Part shown: piece by piece, positions 17,642 to 26,933 of the stretch
Position numbering within the stretch: the stretch's first letter is position 1
Layout of the letters: each line of letters starts with the position of its first letter
DNA from: Aeromonas rivipollensis
GTDB taxonomy: Bacteria; Pseudomonadota; Gammaproteobacteria; Enterobacterales; Aeromonadaceae
Assembly (NCBI RefSeq): GCF_010974825.1
Contig: NZ_JAAILA010000017.1
Coordinates: 1-64,000 of the forward strand
DNA length: 64,000 bases
Direction: 5' to 3'
The notes under the pieces: generated by a model
What the model was told of the DNA's origin: nothing
Seen by the model: only the letters and a program-made list of their open reading frames with translations
Database searches by the model: none
Translations under genes and position numbers: made by a program

Positions 17642-18028
17642 TCACGGGCTCGCCATGCCAGGGGGTTCAAGGTAGGCCAGTGCCTCTATGTTGTTGCCGT
17701 CCGGATCGAGCAGGAAGGCGGCGTAGTAATTGGGGGCATAGTGGGGGCGCAGCCCCGGCTGCCCGTTGCAGGCAAAGCCGGCCCTGACGCCAGCCTGGTG
17801 AAACTCATCCACCTGCGCAGCGGTGCTTGCCGCGAAGGCGAGATGGCAGGGGGTACCCTGTTCGCCCCGCTCTATCAGGAAGCCCACCTTGTCGTGACCA
17901 ACCAGGCCGAAACCTGCGGCGTCTTTGTCTGCCCATTTGAGTTCTATCAAGAGGGGCGCCAGCACTGTGCCGTAGAAGCGTCGGCAGTCGTCGAAGCACA
18001 CCACCTTGATTTCAACATGATCGAACAC
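17642..18028 (-). CDS. VOC-family protein (glyoxalase/bleomycin resistance fold)
   Basis: About 128 residues with the vicinal-oxygen-chelate pattern: N-terminal FDHVEIKV, central HLAFAAST and C-terminal YYAAFLLDPDGNNIEAL, giving His and Glu metal ligands. Members include glyoxalases, isomerases and antibiotic-binding proteins; substrate unknown. I prefer the GTG at 18028, five bases after AAGGAG, over the GTG at 18034, which abuts the ribosome binding site. It is first in a leftward set with the isochorismatase-like gene, separated by 84 bp. Confidence 0.85.
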   Translation of the reverse strand: MFDHVEIKVVCFDDCRRFYGTVLAPLLIELKWADKDAAGFGLVGHDKVGFLIERGEQGTPCHLAFAASTAAQVDEFHQAGVRAGFACNGQPGLRPHYAPNYYAAFLLDPDGNNIEALAYLEPPGMASP

Positions 18029-18190
18029 TGTCACTCCTTGTGTTGTCTGGGTTCTGAGCAGGCTCTAGGCACCGTTAGCGGATCCCGTGATGATGGGTAT
18101 CGAATGACCACAATAAGCCGGTTGTGTGTCAAGGGGGGAGAGTGCAAGCAGCATAACTGCGTGCTCTGTCAAAGATTTCTCATCCAGGGG

Positions 18191-18233
18191 CCGGGCAAGC
18201 TTTGCCTCTCTTTGGCCAAGCTTGCCCGGTTTT
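18191..18233 (+). terminator. Hairpin with short T-run upstream of the metQ-like gene
   Basis: A perfect 12-bp stem, ccgggcaagctt / aagcttgcccgg, with a 15-nt loop, followed by four T. No plus-strand gene lies just upstream, so it may be a leader structure or insulate the metQ-like gene. Confidence 0.5.
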
Positions 18234-18277
18234 GTTGCTTGGCGAAGGGGAAAAGCTCTGTTATGGTGTCTTTAATT

Positions 18278-18301
18278 AGCCGTTTGGATGGCTAGATGGT
18301 T
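18278..18301. promoter_or_regulatory. Three tandem met-box-like 8-mers (putative MetJ operator)
   Basis: Consecutive octamers agccgttt, ggatggct and agatggtt match the met box AGACGTCT at 6, 5 and 5 of 8 positions with the exact 8-bp phasing MetJ needs. They lie 64-87 bp before the MetQ-like gene. MetJ control is inferred. Confidence 0.55.
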
Positions 18302-18364
18302 GTGGTGTTCGCCTTCGACAGGTCACCCGACCCACCGTTTTGATCATGTCTACAGGGAGTTTCT

Positions 18365-19186
18365 ATGCAGCGTCGTTCCTTTTTCACCCTCTCCGCCCTT
18401 GCGCTGCTCGCCAGCAGCCTGCCGCTGTCAGCCTTTGCCATCGATGAGGCGAAGAAAGAGATAGTGATAGGCACCACTGTCGGGGACTTCGCCGACATGG
18501 TGACCGACTCCATCAAACCGCAGCTCGAAGCCAAGGGCTACAAGGTCAAACTGGTGGAGTTCACCGACTACGTGACCCCCAACATCGCCCTGGCGGACGG
18601 CTCGCTGGACGTCAACTGTTTCCAGCACAAGCCCTATCTGGACAGCTTCTCCAAAGACAGGGGCCTCTCCCTGGCCCCCATCACTCAGGTACCGACCGGC
18701 CCAATGGGGCTCTACGCCGGCAAGCTGGGGGATCTCAAGGCCCTGAAAGAGGGCAGCACAGTCGCCATTCCCAACGACCCCACCAACCAGGCGCGGGCCC
18801 TGCTGATGCTGCAGGACCTGGGCTGGCTCACCCTGAAAGAGGGGATCAACCCCCTCAAGGCGAGCGAATTCGATGTGGTGAAGAACCCTCATGACATCAA
18901 GCTGGTGCTGCTGGAGGCGGCGCAACTGCCCCGCTCCCGTGAAGACGTGGACTTCTCCGTCATCAACGGCAACTTCGCCGCCTCGAGCGGGATCCCGTTC
19001 AGCTCCGGGCTCTTCCTCGAGCGCAGCTATGACTTCATCAACTGGGTGGTGGTCAAAGGGGCCGATGCGGACAAGCCGTTCGCCAAGGATGTGGCGGCCG
19101 CCTATAACTCCCCCGAGTTCAAGGCCTATGCCGCCAAGCGCTTCGTCGGCTACAAGTACCCCCAGGGCTGGCAGAGCCAGGGCTGA
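18365..19186 (+). CDS. metQ: MetQ/NlpA-family substrate-binding protein without a lipobox
   Basis: A 273-residue binding protein of the NlpA/MetQ family, which delivers methionine to the MetNI importer. Family signatures include VGDFADMVTDSIKPQLEAKG, DYVTPNIALADGSLDVNCFQHKPYL and IPNDPTNQARALLMLQDLGW. Unlike E. coli MetQ it has no lipobox cysteine; the signal ends LPLSAFA before IDEAKK. A QRRSFF motif near the N-terminus could be a twin-arginine signal. No metN or metI gene is adjacent, so it is an orphan. Met-box-like octamers lie upstream and a strong terminator lies downstream. Another amino-acid ligand is possible. Confidence 0.85.
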   Translation: MQRRSFFTLSALALLASSLPLSAFAIDEAKKEIVIGTTVGDFADMVTDSIKPQLEAKGYKVKLVEFTDYVTPNIALADGSLDVNCFQHKPYLDSFSKDRGLSLAPITQVPTGPMGLYAGKLGDLKALKEGSTVAIPNDPTNQARALLMLQDLGWLTLKEGINPLKASEFDVVKNPHDIKLVLLEAAQLPRSREDVDFSVINGNFAASSGIPFSSGLFLERSYDFINWVVVKGADADKPFAKDVAAAYNSPEFKAYAAKRFVGYKYPQGWQSQG

Positions 19187-19205
19187 GAGTAGAGCCAGGG
19201 CTGAG
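19173..19205 (+). repeat. 18-bp-period tandem duplication across the metQ stop codon
   Basis: agagccagggctgag occurs at 19173-19187 and again at 19191-19205. The period is a multiple of three, so the second copy restores an in-frame SQG-stop after the first stop (TGA, then TAG, then TGA in the same frame). Confidence 0.8.
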
Positions 19206-19230
19206 GGCTGAAAGCAGCACCTGCGATAAA

Positions 19231-19258
19231 AAAACGGGCACCAGGGTGCCCGTTTTTT
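19231..19258. terminator. Bidirectional intrinsic terminator between metQ and pgpB
   Basis: Stem cgggcacc / ggtgcccg flanked by a run of A on the left and six T on the right, so it can serve both convergent genes. Confidence 0.9.
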
Positions 19259-19269
19259 ATCTGGGAGAA

Positions 19270-19992
19270 TCAGTAGTGGTGCAGCCACCAGCGGGCGGCG
19301 ACGAGGGCGGTGAGGCTGCCAAGCAGGGCGCTCGCCAGCACGTCCAGGGGCCAGTGCATGCCGATCAGGGTGCGCGACAGGCCGATGCCGATGGCCCAGA
19401 GCGGCAGCAGCCAGACCCCGGTGGGGGCCCGGGCCAGCCAGATCAGCCCAAAGAACTGGGCCAGGCTCATGGCGGCTATGCTGTGGCCGGAGGGGAAGGC
19501 GTAGTTCACTTCCGTCTGCCAGTGGTGGCCTAGCCAGGCTGGCAGCGCCAGCAACTGGGTCGCGGCGTGGACCTGTTCACTGCGAAGCGTACTGCTGCCG
19601 GCATAGAACTGTCGGATGGCGGGGATAAGCTCCTGGCTCTCCAGCCAGAGCAGGTAGGGCCTTGGCTCCTCGGTCAGCTGCTTGATGAGGCTCTTGATGA
19701 TCCAGTCGCTCGCGAGCGCGGCAAAGAGAGCGCCCGCGAGGGCCAGCAGGGCGGTGTGGCCGAGCGTCAGCTTGTGTCGGGTCAGCAGCAAGAGTGCGGC
19801 GATGGTGATGGCAAGGCCGGGCAGGTCCACCATGCGGGTGAGGGCATAGGGCCACCAGAGCCAGTCCGATTGCAGGGCACTCGTCATGAAGGGTTGCCAG
19901 GGCAGGCAGACGAGCAGCAACAGCGGCAGCAGCAATATGGCGTTGAAACCTAGCACCTGACGGCGTGGCAACGAAGAGGCATGAGTCGGCAT
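19270..19992 (-). CDS. pgpB: PAP2-family phosphatase, PgpB-like
   Basis: About 240 residues with six probable membrane segments and the three PAP2 motifs in order: KSLIKQLTEEPRP, FPSGHS and SRTLIGMHWPLD. Lengths and spacing fit PgpB, which removes phosphate from phosphatidylglycerophosphate, phosphatidate and undecaprenyl pyrophosphate at the periplasmic face of the inner membrane. The start at 19992 (MPTHASSLPRRQ) gives a normal N-terminus, but no strong ribosome binding site is visible; upstream in-frame starts at 20046 and 20193 cannot be excluded. It stands alone and is convergent with metQ. Confidence 0.82.
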   Translation of the reverse strand: MPTHASSLPRRQVLGFNAILLLPLLLLVCLPWQPFMTSALQSDWLWWPYALTRMVDLPGLAITIAALLLLTRHKLTLGHTALLALAGALFAALASDWIIKSLIKQLTEEPRPYLLWLESQELIPAIRQFYAGSSTLRSEQVHAATQLLALPAWLGHHWQTEVNYAFPSGHSIAAMSLAQFFGLIWLARAPTGVWLLPLWAIGIGLSRTLIGMHWPLDVLASALLGSLTALVAARWWLHHY

Positions 19993-20284
19993 GAGAGGGC
20001 TCGTAACAGGTGCGCATGACTGGGGCGGATGATAAGGAGGCGTCATTGTGCCAGCCCGGCCCCCCTGGTCAAGCCGGGGGGCGCGAGGGCAACATGTTGT
20101 TACATATGAGTGCCGCGCCCCAACTGTGGATGCCCGGGAACCCGCTTCGACGCCCTGGCAACCTGTGGCCTTAAGAAAGCGTGCTTCCTTCATCTATGGC
20201 AGCCCGAGAACAAGTCTCTGAAAATTCGGCCCGCTTGGGCTAGAATGGCGCGCCTGTGGCCGGTTGTGGATGAGAAGAGAGCCG

Positions 20285-21406
20285 ATGAAGATCGTCGTTG
20301 ATGAAAATATGCCCCATGCCTGCGAGCTGTTTGCCGAATTTGGCGAGGTCGTCCCCCTGCCCGGGCGGCAGATAGGGGCGGCGGATCTGCAGGATGCCGA
20401 CGTGCTGCTGGTGCGCTCGGTGACCCGGGTCGATGCCGGGCTGCTCGCCGACTGCCCGCGGCTCGGTTTCGTCGGCACCGCCACCATAGGCACGGATCAC
20501 ATCGACACCGCGCTCCTGGCCGAGCGGGGCATCCCCTTCTTCAGTGCCCCCGGCTGCAACAAGTATTCGGTCGGCGACTATGTGCTCTCGGCCCTGCTGG
20601 TGCTGGCGGAGCGCCATGAGCTCAGCCTCGATCAGATGAGCCTCGCCGTCATCGGCGCCGGCAACACAGGGGAGTGCGTGGCGGGCAAGGCAGAGGCGCT
20701 CGGTATGCGGGTGCTGCGCTGCGATCCGCCGCGGGCCCGCCTGGAAGACGCCGCCGGCTTCGTTGACTACCCCACGGCGCTCGGCGCCGACATCGTCAGC
20801 TTCCATGTGCCCCTGACCCGCGAGGGGCCGGAGCCGACCTTCCACTTGCTGGGGGAGCGCGAGATCGCGGCGCTGCCCGGGGGCCAGTTCCTTATCAATG
20901 CCTCCCGGGGGGAGGTGTGGGACAACCAGGCCCTGCTGGCGCGCCAGCAGAGCGATCAGCCATTGCGGCTGGTGATGGATGTGTGGGAAGGGGAGCCTGA
21001 GCCGCTCAAGGCCCTGGTGCCCCATACCGAGCTTGCCACCCCGCACATCGCCGGCTACAGCCTGGAGGGCAAGGCCCGCGGCACCTGGATGCTCTATCAG
21101 GCGCTCTGCCAGCAGCTTGGCCGTATGCCGCGCCAGGATCTGCAATCCCTGCTGCCCGCCCCCGAGGTGCGTGAGCTGACGCCGGGTCAGCCCGCCGATC
21201 AGGGGTTGATCAAGCAGATGGTCCACCTCATCTATGACGTGCGCCGGGACGATGCCCGCTTTCGCAACCGGATTGGGGTGCCTGGCAGCTTCGATGGGCA
21301 GCGCAAGGACTATCCGGAGCGGCGCGAGCTCTCCTCCTTGCAGGTCAGCGGCCCCTTCGCCTGCGACAGGCTGGCCCGGCTGGGCTTTGCCATCTCGCAA
21401 AAATAA
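20285..21406 (+). CDS. pdxB: Erythronate-4-phosphate dehydrogenase
   Basis: A 373-residue D-isomer-specific 2-hydroxyacid dehydrogenase of the vitamin B6 (pyridoxal phosphate) route: it oxidises 4-phosphoerythronate to the 2-oxo acid. The N-terminus MKIVVDENMPHACELF, the NAD-binding VIGAGNTGECVAGKAEALG loop, and the PdxB-specific C-terminal dimerisation region are present. The start at 20285 matches E. coli PdxB; an upstream in-frame start adds seven residues without support. It heads the same block as in enteric and Vibrio genomes (pdxB, asd, then truA and accD). Confidence 0.94.
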   Translation: MKIVVDENMPHACELFAEFGEVVPLPGRQIGAADLQDADVLLVRSVTRVDAGLLADCPRLGFVGTATIGTDHIDTALLAERGIPFFSAPGCNKYSVGDYVLSALLVLAERHELSLDQMSLAVIGAGNTGECVAGKAEALGMRVLRCDPPRARLEDAAGFVDYPTALGADIVSFHVPLTREGPEPTFHLLGEREIAALPGGQFLINASRGEVWDNQALLARQQSDQPLRLVMDVWEGEPEPLKALVPHTELATPHIAGYSLEGKARGTWMLYQALCQQLGRMPRQDLQSLLPAPEVRELTPGQPADQGLIKQMVHLIYDVRRDDARFRNRIGVPGSFDGQRKDYPERRELSSLQVSGPFACDRLARLGFAISQK

Positions 21407-21559
21407 ACCGGAATTCATGCGGGGCTCCGATCACCAGATCGGGGCCATCCGTTTCGGCCCGGCACCCTGCCGGCCGACCATCAGACAGATCACACTTGCC
21501 ACCCCTGATGCCGACCCGGTCGGCCTCATCGGCGGGCAATATCACAGGAGAGAACATCA

Positions 21560-22576
21560 GTGAGTCAACAATTCAACGTAGCTGTACTGGGCGCGAGCGG
21601 CGCCGTGGGTCAGGCCATGATCGAGATCCTGGAAGAGCGTGCCTTCCCGGTCGCCACCCTCTATCCCCTGGCCTCCAGCCGCAGCGCCGGTGATACCGTG
21701 CGCTTTGGCGGCAAGAACATCGAGATCAAGGATGTCGAGGAGTTTGACTGGAGCCAGGTGCAGATCGCCCTCTTCTCCGCCGGGGCCGAGGTCTCTGCCA
21801 AGTGGGCGCCCATCGCGGCCGAGCAGGGCTGCATCGTCATCGACAACACCTCCTGCTTCCGTTACGACGAAGACATCCCCCTGGTGATCCCGGAAGTGAA
21901 CCCGGATGCCCTGGCGGATTTTCGCAATCGCAACATCATCGCCAACCCCAACTGCTCCACCATACAGATGCTGGTTGCCCTCAAGCCCCTGCAGGACGAG
22001 GTGGGCATAGCCCGCATCAACGTGGCGACCTACCAGTCCGTCTCCGGCTCCGGCAAGGAAGGGGTGAGCGAGCTGGCCGGTCAGACTGCCCATCTGCTCA
22101 ACGGCCGTCCGGTGGAGCCGACCCTCTACCCGCAGCAGATCGCCTTCAACCTGATCCCGCAGATCGACAGCTTCACCGACAACGGTTACACCCGTGAAGA
22201 GATGAAGATGGTGTGGGAGACCCAGAAGATCCTGGGGGATGCCAGCATCGCCGTGAACCCCACCTGCGTGCGGGTGCCCGTCTTCTACGGTCACGCCGAG
22301 GCGGTCCACGTCGAGCTGCACCAGCCGCTGGATGCCGAGCAGGTCAAGGAGCTGCTGCGCAATGCCCCGGGTGTCACCCTGTTCGAAGACGATGCCGACT
22401 ACCCGACCCCGGTGCGCGACGGCACCGGCAAGGACGAGGTGCTGGTCGGCCGGGTACGCCAGGATATTTCTCATCCGAGCGGTATCAATATGTGGATCGT
22501 GGCCGATAACGTTCGTAAGGGCGCGGCGACCAACAGCGTGCAGATCGCCGAACTGCTGGTGCGCGACTACCTCTGA
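21560..22576 (+). CDS. asd: Aspartate-semialdehyde dehydrogenase
   Basis: A 338-residue NADP-dependent enzyme converting aspartyl phosphate to aspartate semialdehyde for lysine, threonine, methionine and diaminopimelate synthesis. The catalytic cysteine is in NPNCSTIQM (Cys132); the N-terminal VLGASGAVGQAMIEIL loop binds NADP, and the SGSGKEGVSEL loop is intact. Because the cysteine is present it should be active, unlike the enteric Usg paralogue at this position. The start is GTG with AGGAGA eight bases upstream. A small hairpin follows. Confidence 0.93.
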   Translation: MSQQFNVAVLGASGAVGQAMIEILEERAFPVATLYPLASSRSAGDTVRFGGKNIEIKDVEEFDWSQVQIALFSAGAEVSAKWAPIAAEQGCIVIDNTSCFRYDEDIPLVIPEVNPDALADFRNRNIIANPNCSTIQMLVALKPLQDEVGIARINVATYQSVSGSGKEGVSELAGQTAHLLNGRPVEPTLYPQQIAFNLIPQIDSFTDNGYTREEMKMVWETQKILGDASIAVNPTCVRVPVFYGHAEAVHVELHQPLDAEQVKELLRNAPGVTLFEDDADYPTPVRDGTGKDEVLVGRVRQDISHPSGINMWIVADNVRKGAATNSVQIAELLVRDYL

Positions 22577-22594
22577 GGCCCTGTTGCGGCCTGT

Positions 22595-22614
22595 GGCGGG
22601 GAGGGAACCCCGCC
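22595..22614 (+). terminator. Hairpin after asd, weak terminator
   Basis: Perfect 7-bp stem ggcgggg / ccccgcc with a 6-nt loop, 18 bp after asd, but without a T-run. The rest of the 22615-22891 interval holds no gene; it includes an AT-rich run near 22695-22710 that may belong to the fimV promoter. Confidence 0.45.
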
Positions 22615-22891
22615 CTAGGAGGCGACTGAGAGGCTAGGGATGTGACCGGGGGCGCACTCTCCGGTTTTAAGAATGTCGCGTGATATCAGTGAGCTAGGTT
22701 TTTTTCTACACTCGGGTTCAGGTCTGGGACTCATGTCTGGCCTGGATCGGGCTCGCAGCTGATAGGCGCCGGACGGGAAATATGTCGGATCGCTGGCTTG
22801 AGACCGGCGGCTGATTTATATTGAGCCGATTGTTTTGGGGTAACTATCCAGATTTTTCAATGTGATAGGGCCATCATACGAAGGAACGAAT

Positions 22892-24991
22892 ATGGGACAT
22901 TCCCGCATAACGCTGGCAACGCTACTCGCATTGGGTCTTCTGGGCACGGCTCAGGCCGATGAGGCGGGGCGAGAGCCTTTCTTTGTCGAGCTCAAGGGCC
23001 CGGACGGTGCCGCGCCTCCTGTCGTTCAACCTCAGGCCCAGCCCGTGGCACCGGCCCAGCCGGCTCCCAGGGCCCAGCCCATGGTGCGTCAGGCGCCCAG
23101 TGCGGCGGCTGGCAGCTATGGCCCTGTCCGTTCTACCGATACCCTCTGGAGTCTGGCGAGCAAGCATCGCCCCTCCAGCCGGGTGACCGTCTACCAGACC
23201 ATGGTGGCGATCTACGACAAGAATCCCCGCAGTTTTGCCGACGGCAACATCAACCACATCCTGGTGGGATCCCGCATTCTGCTGCCCAGCGCCGCCGAGG
23301 CGGGCCGCATCACGGACGCAGAGGCTCGTCGCCGCTTCAACAGCGACAACGCCAGCTGGAAGGGGCTGAGCCCCAAATACCTGGCCGAGAAGCAGCCCCA
23401 TCCGGTGGCGACCAAGCCGGCGGCCAGCGCGCCGGTCAAGGCCGTGGCCAAGGCGGCCCCCCTTCCGACGGCCGCTCCCAAGGTGAGCGCACCCCAGGCG
23501 GCCACCGAGGTGACCGCGATCGCCAAGGCGGTCGAGCCGGCCCCGGCGGCAAGTACTGCCGCGCCAACCGCTGCCCCGGCCCCCTTGCCGGTCAGTGCCG
23601 CGACCGTGGTGGGCAAACCCTCCACCGAGATGGCGCTGGCGCTGGAAGATGCCAACGCGCAGCTCGGTCAGGTCACCGAGATGAACCACAGGCTCAAGCT
23701 GCGGCTGCAGTCCCTGACCGAAGAGGTGGAGACCCTCAAGGCCCAGTTGCAGGATCAGACCGCGCTGCAAAAAGAGGTGGCGGAGCTTAAGGCCAAGCCG
23801 GTGCCGCCCGTGGTGGCCCCCGAACCCAAGCAGAACTGGGTGATGGAGCTGCTCGCCTCGCCGCTGAACCTCGCCATGATCATTTTGCTGCCTGTGCTGC
23901 TGGTGCTGGCGCTGGTGACGCTCTGGCTGCGGGCCCGCGCCCGCCGCGAGCTGGAAGAGCAGGAGAAGAGCCTGTCGGAGTCCACCTCCATGGTGATGGG
24001 GGAGGAGAGCAGCGAGTTTGACCAGCTGATGACGGTCGGCATCGCCGATGACGAGCCCATGCACCCCATGCCGGATCTCAATGAGCCGGGTGGCAATGGC
24101 AGCCAGGAGGGGGCCAAGGCCCCGACTGACGTCATCTTCAGCGATGATGAGATGGCCCTGTCCGCCTTCGATGTGGAGCCTGCGGTGACGACGGCCAACC
24201 GGGATCCGGATCTGGTGCCCGAGCTCGACTTGGCCCACGAGGGAGACTTCGGTCTGCCCCTGGCCCCTGAGCTGGATCTCTCCGGCGAGTCCGAGGCCAA
24301 GGCCCGGGCCAGCGACGAGATCATGAGCGAGGAGGAGCTGCAAGCGGCCCTGTTTGCCGAGCTGGATGCCGACCTCGAGGCCGATCTCAGCCAGGCGCAG
24401 GCGCAGAGCAGAAGCCAGCGCGATGGGGCCCTCGCCAACTTTGATCTCAGCGATCTCGAGACCGACTTCCACGAGCCTGCCACCGACGCCCGAGGCGACG
24501 ACGCCTATGGCAAGGATGATATCGATGACATGCTGGCCGAGCTCGGACTCGAACCGACGCAGGCCAAGGGCGCTGCCCAACCGCCGGCCTGGGATCCCAA
24601 CGAGCTGGCCCTGGCCGACTTCGAGGATGCCTTCACCGAGGTGGAGTCCCATCAGGGCGATCTGACACCCCGTGAACAGGCGCAGGCGAACGACTACGTG
24701 GAGATAGACAAGCTCCTGGCCGAGGCCAACGCCAGCAGCACCGAGCAGGAGCCCTACCAGGGCTTCTCCCTGGATGTGGGGCTGGATGGCTTCCCCGAGG
24801 TGTTGCCGGAGTCCACCGGGTTCGATGTGGATGCCGATGACGGCGGCGTGGGGGCCAAGCTGGATCTGGCCCGGGCCTACCTCGAGATCGACGACAAGGA
24901 GAGCGCCCGCGAGCTGCTGCAAGAGGCGGCGGCCCAGGGCAGCGAGCACCAGCGCAGCGAAGCCGAGAAGCTGCTCAGGCGCCTGGGGTGA
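22892..24991 (+). CDS. fimV: FimV-family inner-membrane protein
   Basis: A 699-residue FimV/TspA-type protein. Order: signal-like N-terminus ([14 protein letters not shown]), LysM-like periplasmic region (about 70-150, with [13 protein letters not shown]), Pro/Ala-rich linker, coiled coil (about 250-305), one membrane helix (about 326-348), a long acidic cytoplasmic domain, and a C-terminal FimV/TPR motif ([19 protein letters not shown]). In Pseudomonas and Vibrio, FimV/HubP organises cell poles, type IV pili and twitching. AAGGAA precedes the ATG at 22892; an upstream start at 22862 is less likely. Its place between asd and truA matches Vibrio. Confidence 0.92.
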   Translation: MGHSRITLATLLALGLLGTAQADEAGREPFFVELKGPDGAAPPVVQPQAQPVAPAQPAPRAQPMVRQAPSAAAGSYGPVRSTDTLWSLASKHRPSSRVTVYQTMVAIYDKNPRSFADGNINHILVGSRILLPSAAEAGRITDAEARRRFNSDNASWKGLSPKYLAEKQPHPVATKPAASAPVKAVAKAAPLPTAAPKVSAPQAATEVTAIAKAVEPAPAASTAAPTAAPAPLPVSAATVVGKPSTEMALALEDANAQLGQVTEMNHRLKLRLQSLTEEVETLKAQLQDQTALQKEVAELKAKPVPPVVAPEPKQNWVMELLASPLNLAMIILLPVLLVLALVTLWLRARARRELEEQEKSLSESTSMVMGEESSEFDQLMTVGIADDEPMHPMPDLNEPGGNGSQEGAKAPTDVIFSDDEMALSAFDVEPAVTTANRDPDLVPELDLAHEGDFGLPLAPELDLSGESEAKARASDEIMSEEELQAALFAELDADLEADLSQAQAQSRSQRDGALANFDLSDLETDFHEPATDARGDDAYGKDDIDDMLAELGLEPTQAKGAAQPPAWDPNELALADFEDAFTEVESHQGDLTPREQAQANDYVEIDKLLAEANASSTEQEPYQGFSLDVGLDGFPEVLPESTGFDVDADDGGVGAKLDLARAYLEIDDKESARELLQEAAAQGSEHQRSEAEKLLRRLG

Positions 24992-25015
24992 TCTCCCTTT
25001 GCCGCTGATGAACAC

Positions 25016-25044
25016 AGAGGGCAGCCCGCGGGCTGCCCTCTTTC
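25016..25044. terminator. Intrinsic terminator after fimV
   Basis: A near-perfect 12-bp palindromic stem, agagggcagccc / gggctgccctct, followed by a T-rich tail (ttcatttt). Confidence 0.8.
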
Positions 25045-25139
25045 ATTTTGGTCGCCGGTACGAACTGGGACTTTTGGGCCCAAGGGCGTATAATCCGGCC
25101 CGTTTCTTTCATCCCTTCCCCACAAGACAAGATTCATCC

Positions 25140-25949
25140 ATGCGAATTGCCCTAGGTATTGAATACGACGGCAGCCGGTACTTCGGCTGGCAGCGTCAGC
25201 GCGAAGTGATCAGCGTGCAGGCCGAACTGGAAAAAGCCCTCAGCCGCATCGCCAACCATCCCGTCTCCATCCAGTGCGCCGGCCGTACCGATGCCGGGGT
25301 GCACGCCACCGGTCAGGTGATCCACTTCGATACCGAGGCGAACCGCGCCGAGGGCGCCTGGACCCTGGGGCTCAACTCCAACCTGCCCCCTGACATCGCC
25401 GTGCGCTGGGTCAAGGAGGTGGACGAGAGCTTCCACGCCCGCTTCAGCGCCACCGCCCGTCGCTACCGTTATGTGATCTACAACCATAACTTCCGCCCGG
25501 CCATTCTCGGCAGCGGCGTCAGCCACTACCACGAGACCATAGACGCCGACCTGATGCACCAGGCGGGCCAGAGCCTGCTCGGGGAGCACGACTTCAGCAC
25601 CTTCCGTGCCATCGCCTGCCAGTCCAACACCCCCTGGCGCAATGTGACCCACCTGTGCGTCAGCCGCTCCGGCCCCTACATAGTGCTCGACATCAAGGCC
25701 AACGCCTTCTTGCACCACATGGTGCGCAACATCACCGGCTCCCTGCTGCTGGTGGGGCAGGGCCTCAAACCGGTGGAGTGGATAGCCGAGGTGCTGGCGG
25801 CCAGGGATCGCAATCTGGCGGGGCCGACCGCCAAGGCGGGGGGGCTCTATCTGGTGGACGTGGATTACCCGGCAGAGTTTGGCCTGCCGCAGTTGCCGCT
25901 CGGCCCGCTGTGGCTGCCGGACTCGGCACCGGGTACGACCAGTTTTTAG
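25140..25949 (+). CDS. truA: tRNA pseudouridine synthase A
   Basis: The 269-residue enzyme forms pseudouridine at positions 38-40 of tRNA anticodon arms. The N-terminal [17 protein letters not shown] block, the catalytic aspartate in [18 protein letters not shown], and the RYRYVIYN and [17 protein letters not shown] segments match TruA. The ATG at 25140 gives the standard N-terminus; the frame stays open far upstream only because of composition. The ribosome binding site is weak. It lies in the conserved block, before accD. Confidence 0.95.
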   Translation: MRIALGIEYDGSRYFGWQRQREVISVQAELEKALSRIANHPVSIQCAGRTDAGVHATGQVIHFDTEANRAEGAWTLGLNSNLPPDIAVRWVKEVDESFHARFSATARRYRYVIYNHNFRPAILGSGVSHYHETIDADLMHQAGQSLLGEHDFSTFRAIACQSNTPWRNVTHLCVSRSGPYIVLDIKANAFLHHMVRNITGSLLLVGQGLKPVEWIAEVLAARDRNLAGPTAKAGGLYLVDVDYPAEFGLPQLPLGPLWLPDSAPGTTSF

Positions 25950-26067
25950 TAACTGGGCCCGAAAATTTGTGGTTTAATGATCCGTCATTTATTGCCATCG
26001 AGCCGTAAGTCATTGAACAATCAAGGCCCGATGCGTTTTGTCAGGCACAAAAGCATTAAGGAATTCC

Positions 26068-26931
26068 ATGAGCTGGCTTGAGAAGATCCTTCCCAAGAGC
26101 AAGATCACTACACCGCGTCGTCACAACATTCCGGAAGGGGTGTGGACCAAGTGTACCGCTTGCGAACAGGTGCTCTACCGGGCAGAACTGGAGCGCAATC
26201 TCGAAGTGTGCCCCAAGTGTGATCATCATATGCGGATCAGCGCCCGCGCCCGCCTCGAGAGCTTCCTCGACGAGCAGGGCCGCACCGAAGTCGGTGCCGA
26301 GCTGGAGCCGCAGGACATCTTGAAATTCAAGGATTCCAAGCGCTACAAGGATCGTTTGTCTGCCGCTCAGAAAGAGACGGGAGAAAAAGATGCGCTGGTG
26401 GTGATGAAGGGGACCCTCAAGGGGGTGCCGGTCGTCGCCTGTTCATTCGAGTTCTCCTTCATCGGTGGCTCCATGTCCTCCGTGGTCGGTGCCCGCTTCG
26501 TGCGCGCCGTCGAGGAGTGCATCAAGGAAGGCCGCGGCCTGGTCTGCTTCTCCACCTCTGGTGGGGCGCGGATGCAGGAGGCGCTCTTCTCCCTGATGCA
26601 GATGGCCAAGACCAGTGCGGCGCTCGATCGCCTCACCAAGGCGGGCCTGCCCTTCATCTCTGTGCTGACCGACCCCACCATGGGGGGCGTCTCCGCCAGT
26701 CTGGCCATGCTGGGTGACATCAACGTGGGCGAGCCCAAGGCGCTGATCGGCTTCGCCGGTCCCCGCGTCATCGAGCAGACAGTGCGCGAGAAGCTGCCGG
26801 AAGGCTTCCAGCGCTCCGAGTTCCTGCTGGAGAAGGGCGCCATCGATCTCATCATCGACAGGCGCGAAATGCGCAACCGTCTGGCCGGCCTGCTGGCCAA
26901 GCTGATGAACACTCAGGTCATCGAAGACTGA
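26068..26931 (+). CDS. accD: Acetyl-CoA carboxylase carboxyltransferase subunit beta
   Basis: A 287-residue subunit that, with AccA, transfers the carboxyl group from biotin to acetyl-CoA, the first step of fatty acid synthesis. The N-terminal zinc ribbon has cysteines at about residues 29, 32, 48 and 51 (CTAC, CPKC). The crotonase-like carboxyltransferase core includes [20 protein letters not shown] and [24 protein letters not shown] lies just before the ATG at 26068. The stop is 2 bp before folC, so these two are almost certainly cotranscribed. Confidence 0.97.
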   Translation: MSWLEKILPKSKITTPRRHNIPEGVWTKCTACEQVLYRAELERNLEVCPKCDHHMRISARARLESFLDEQGRTEVGAELEPQDILKFKDSKRYKDRLSAAQKETGEKDALVVMKGTLKGVPVVACSFEFSFIGGSMSSVVGARFVRAVEECIKEGRGLVCFSTSGGARMQEALFSLMQMAKTSAALDRLTKAGLPFISVLTDPTMGGVSASLAMLGDINVGEPKALIGFAGPRVIEQTVREKLPEGFQRSEFLLEKGAIDLIIDRREMRNRLAGLLAKLMNTQVIED

Positions 26932-26933
26932 AC

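Noticed and set aside
18191-18233. SAM riboswitch upstream of the MetQ-like gene
   Set aside because: Only a single simple hairpin is visible, not a multi-helix aptamer; MetJ-like boxes explain methionine control better.
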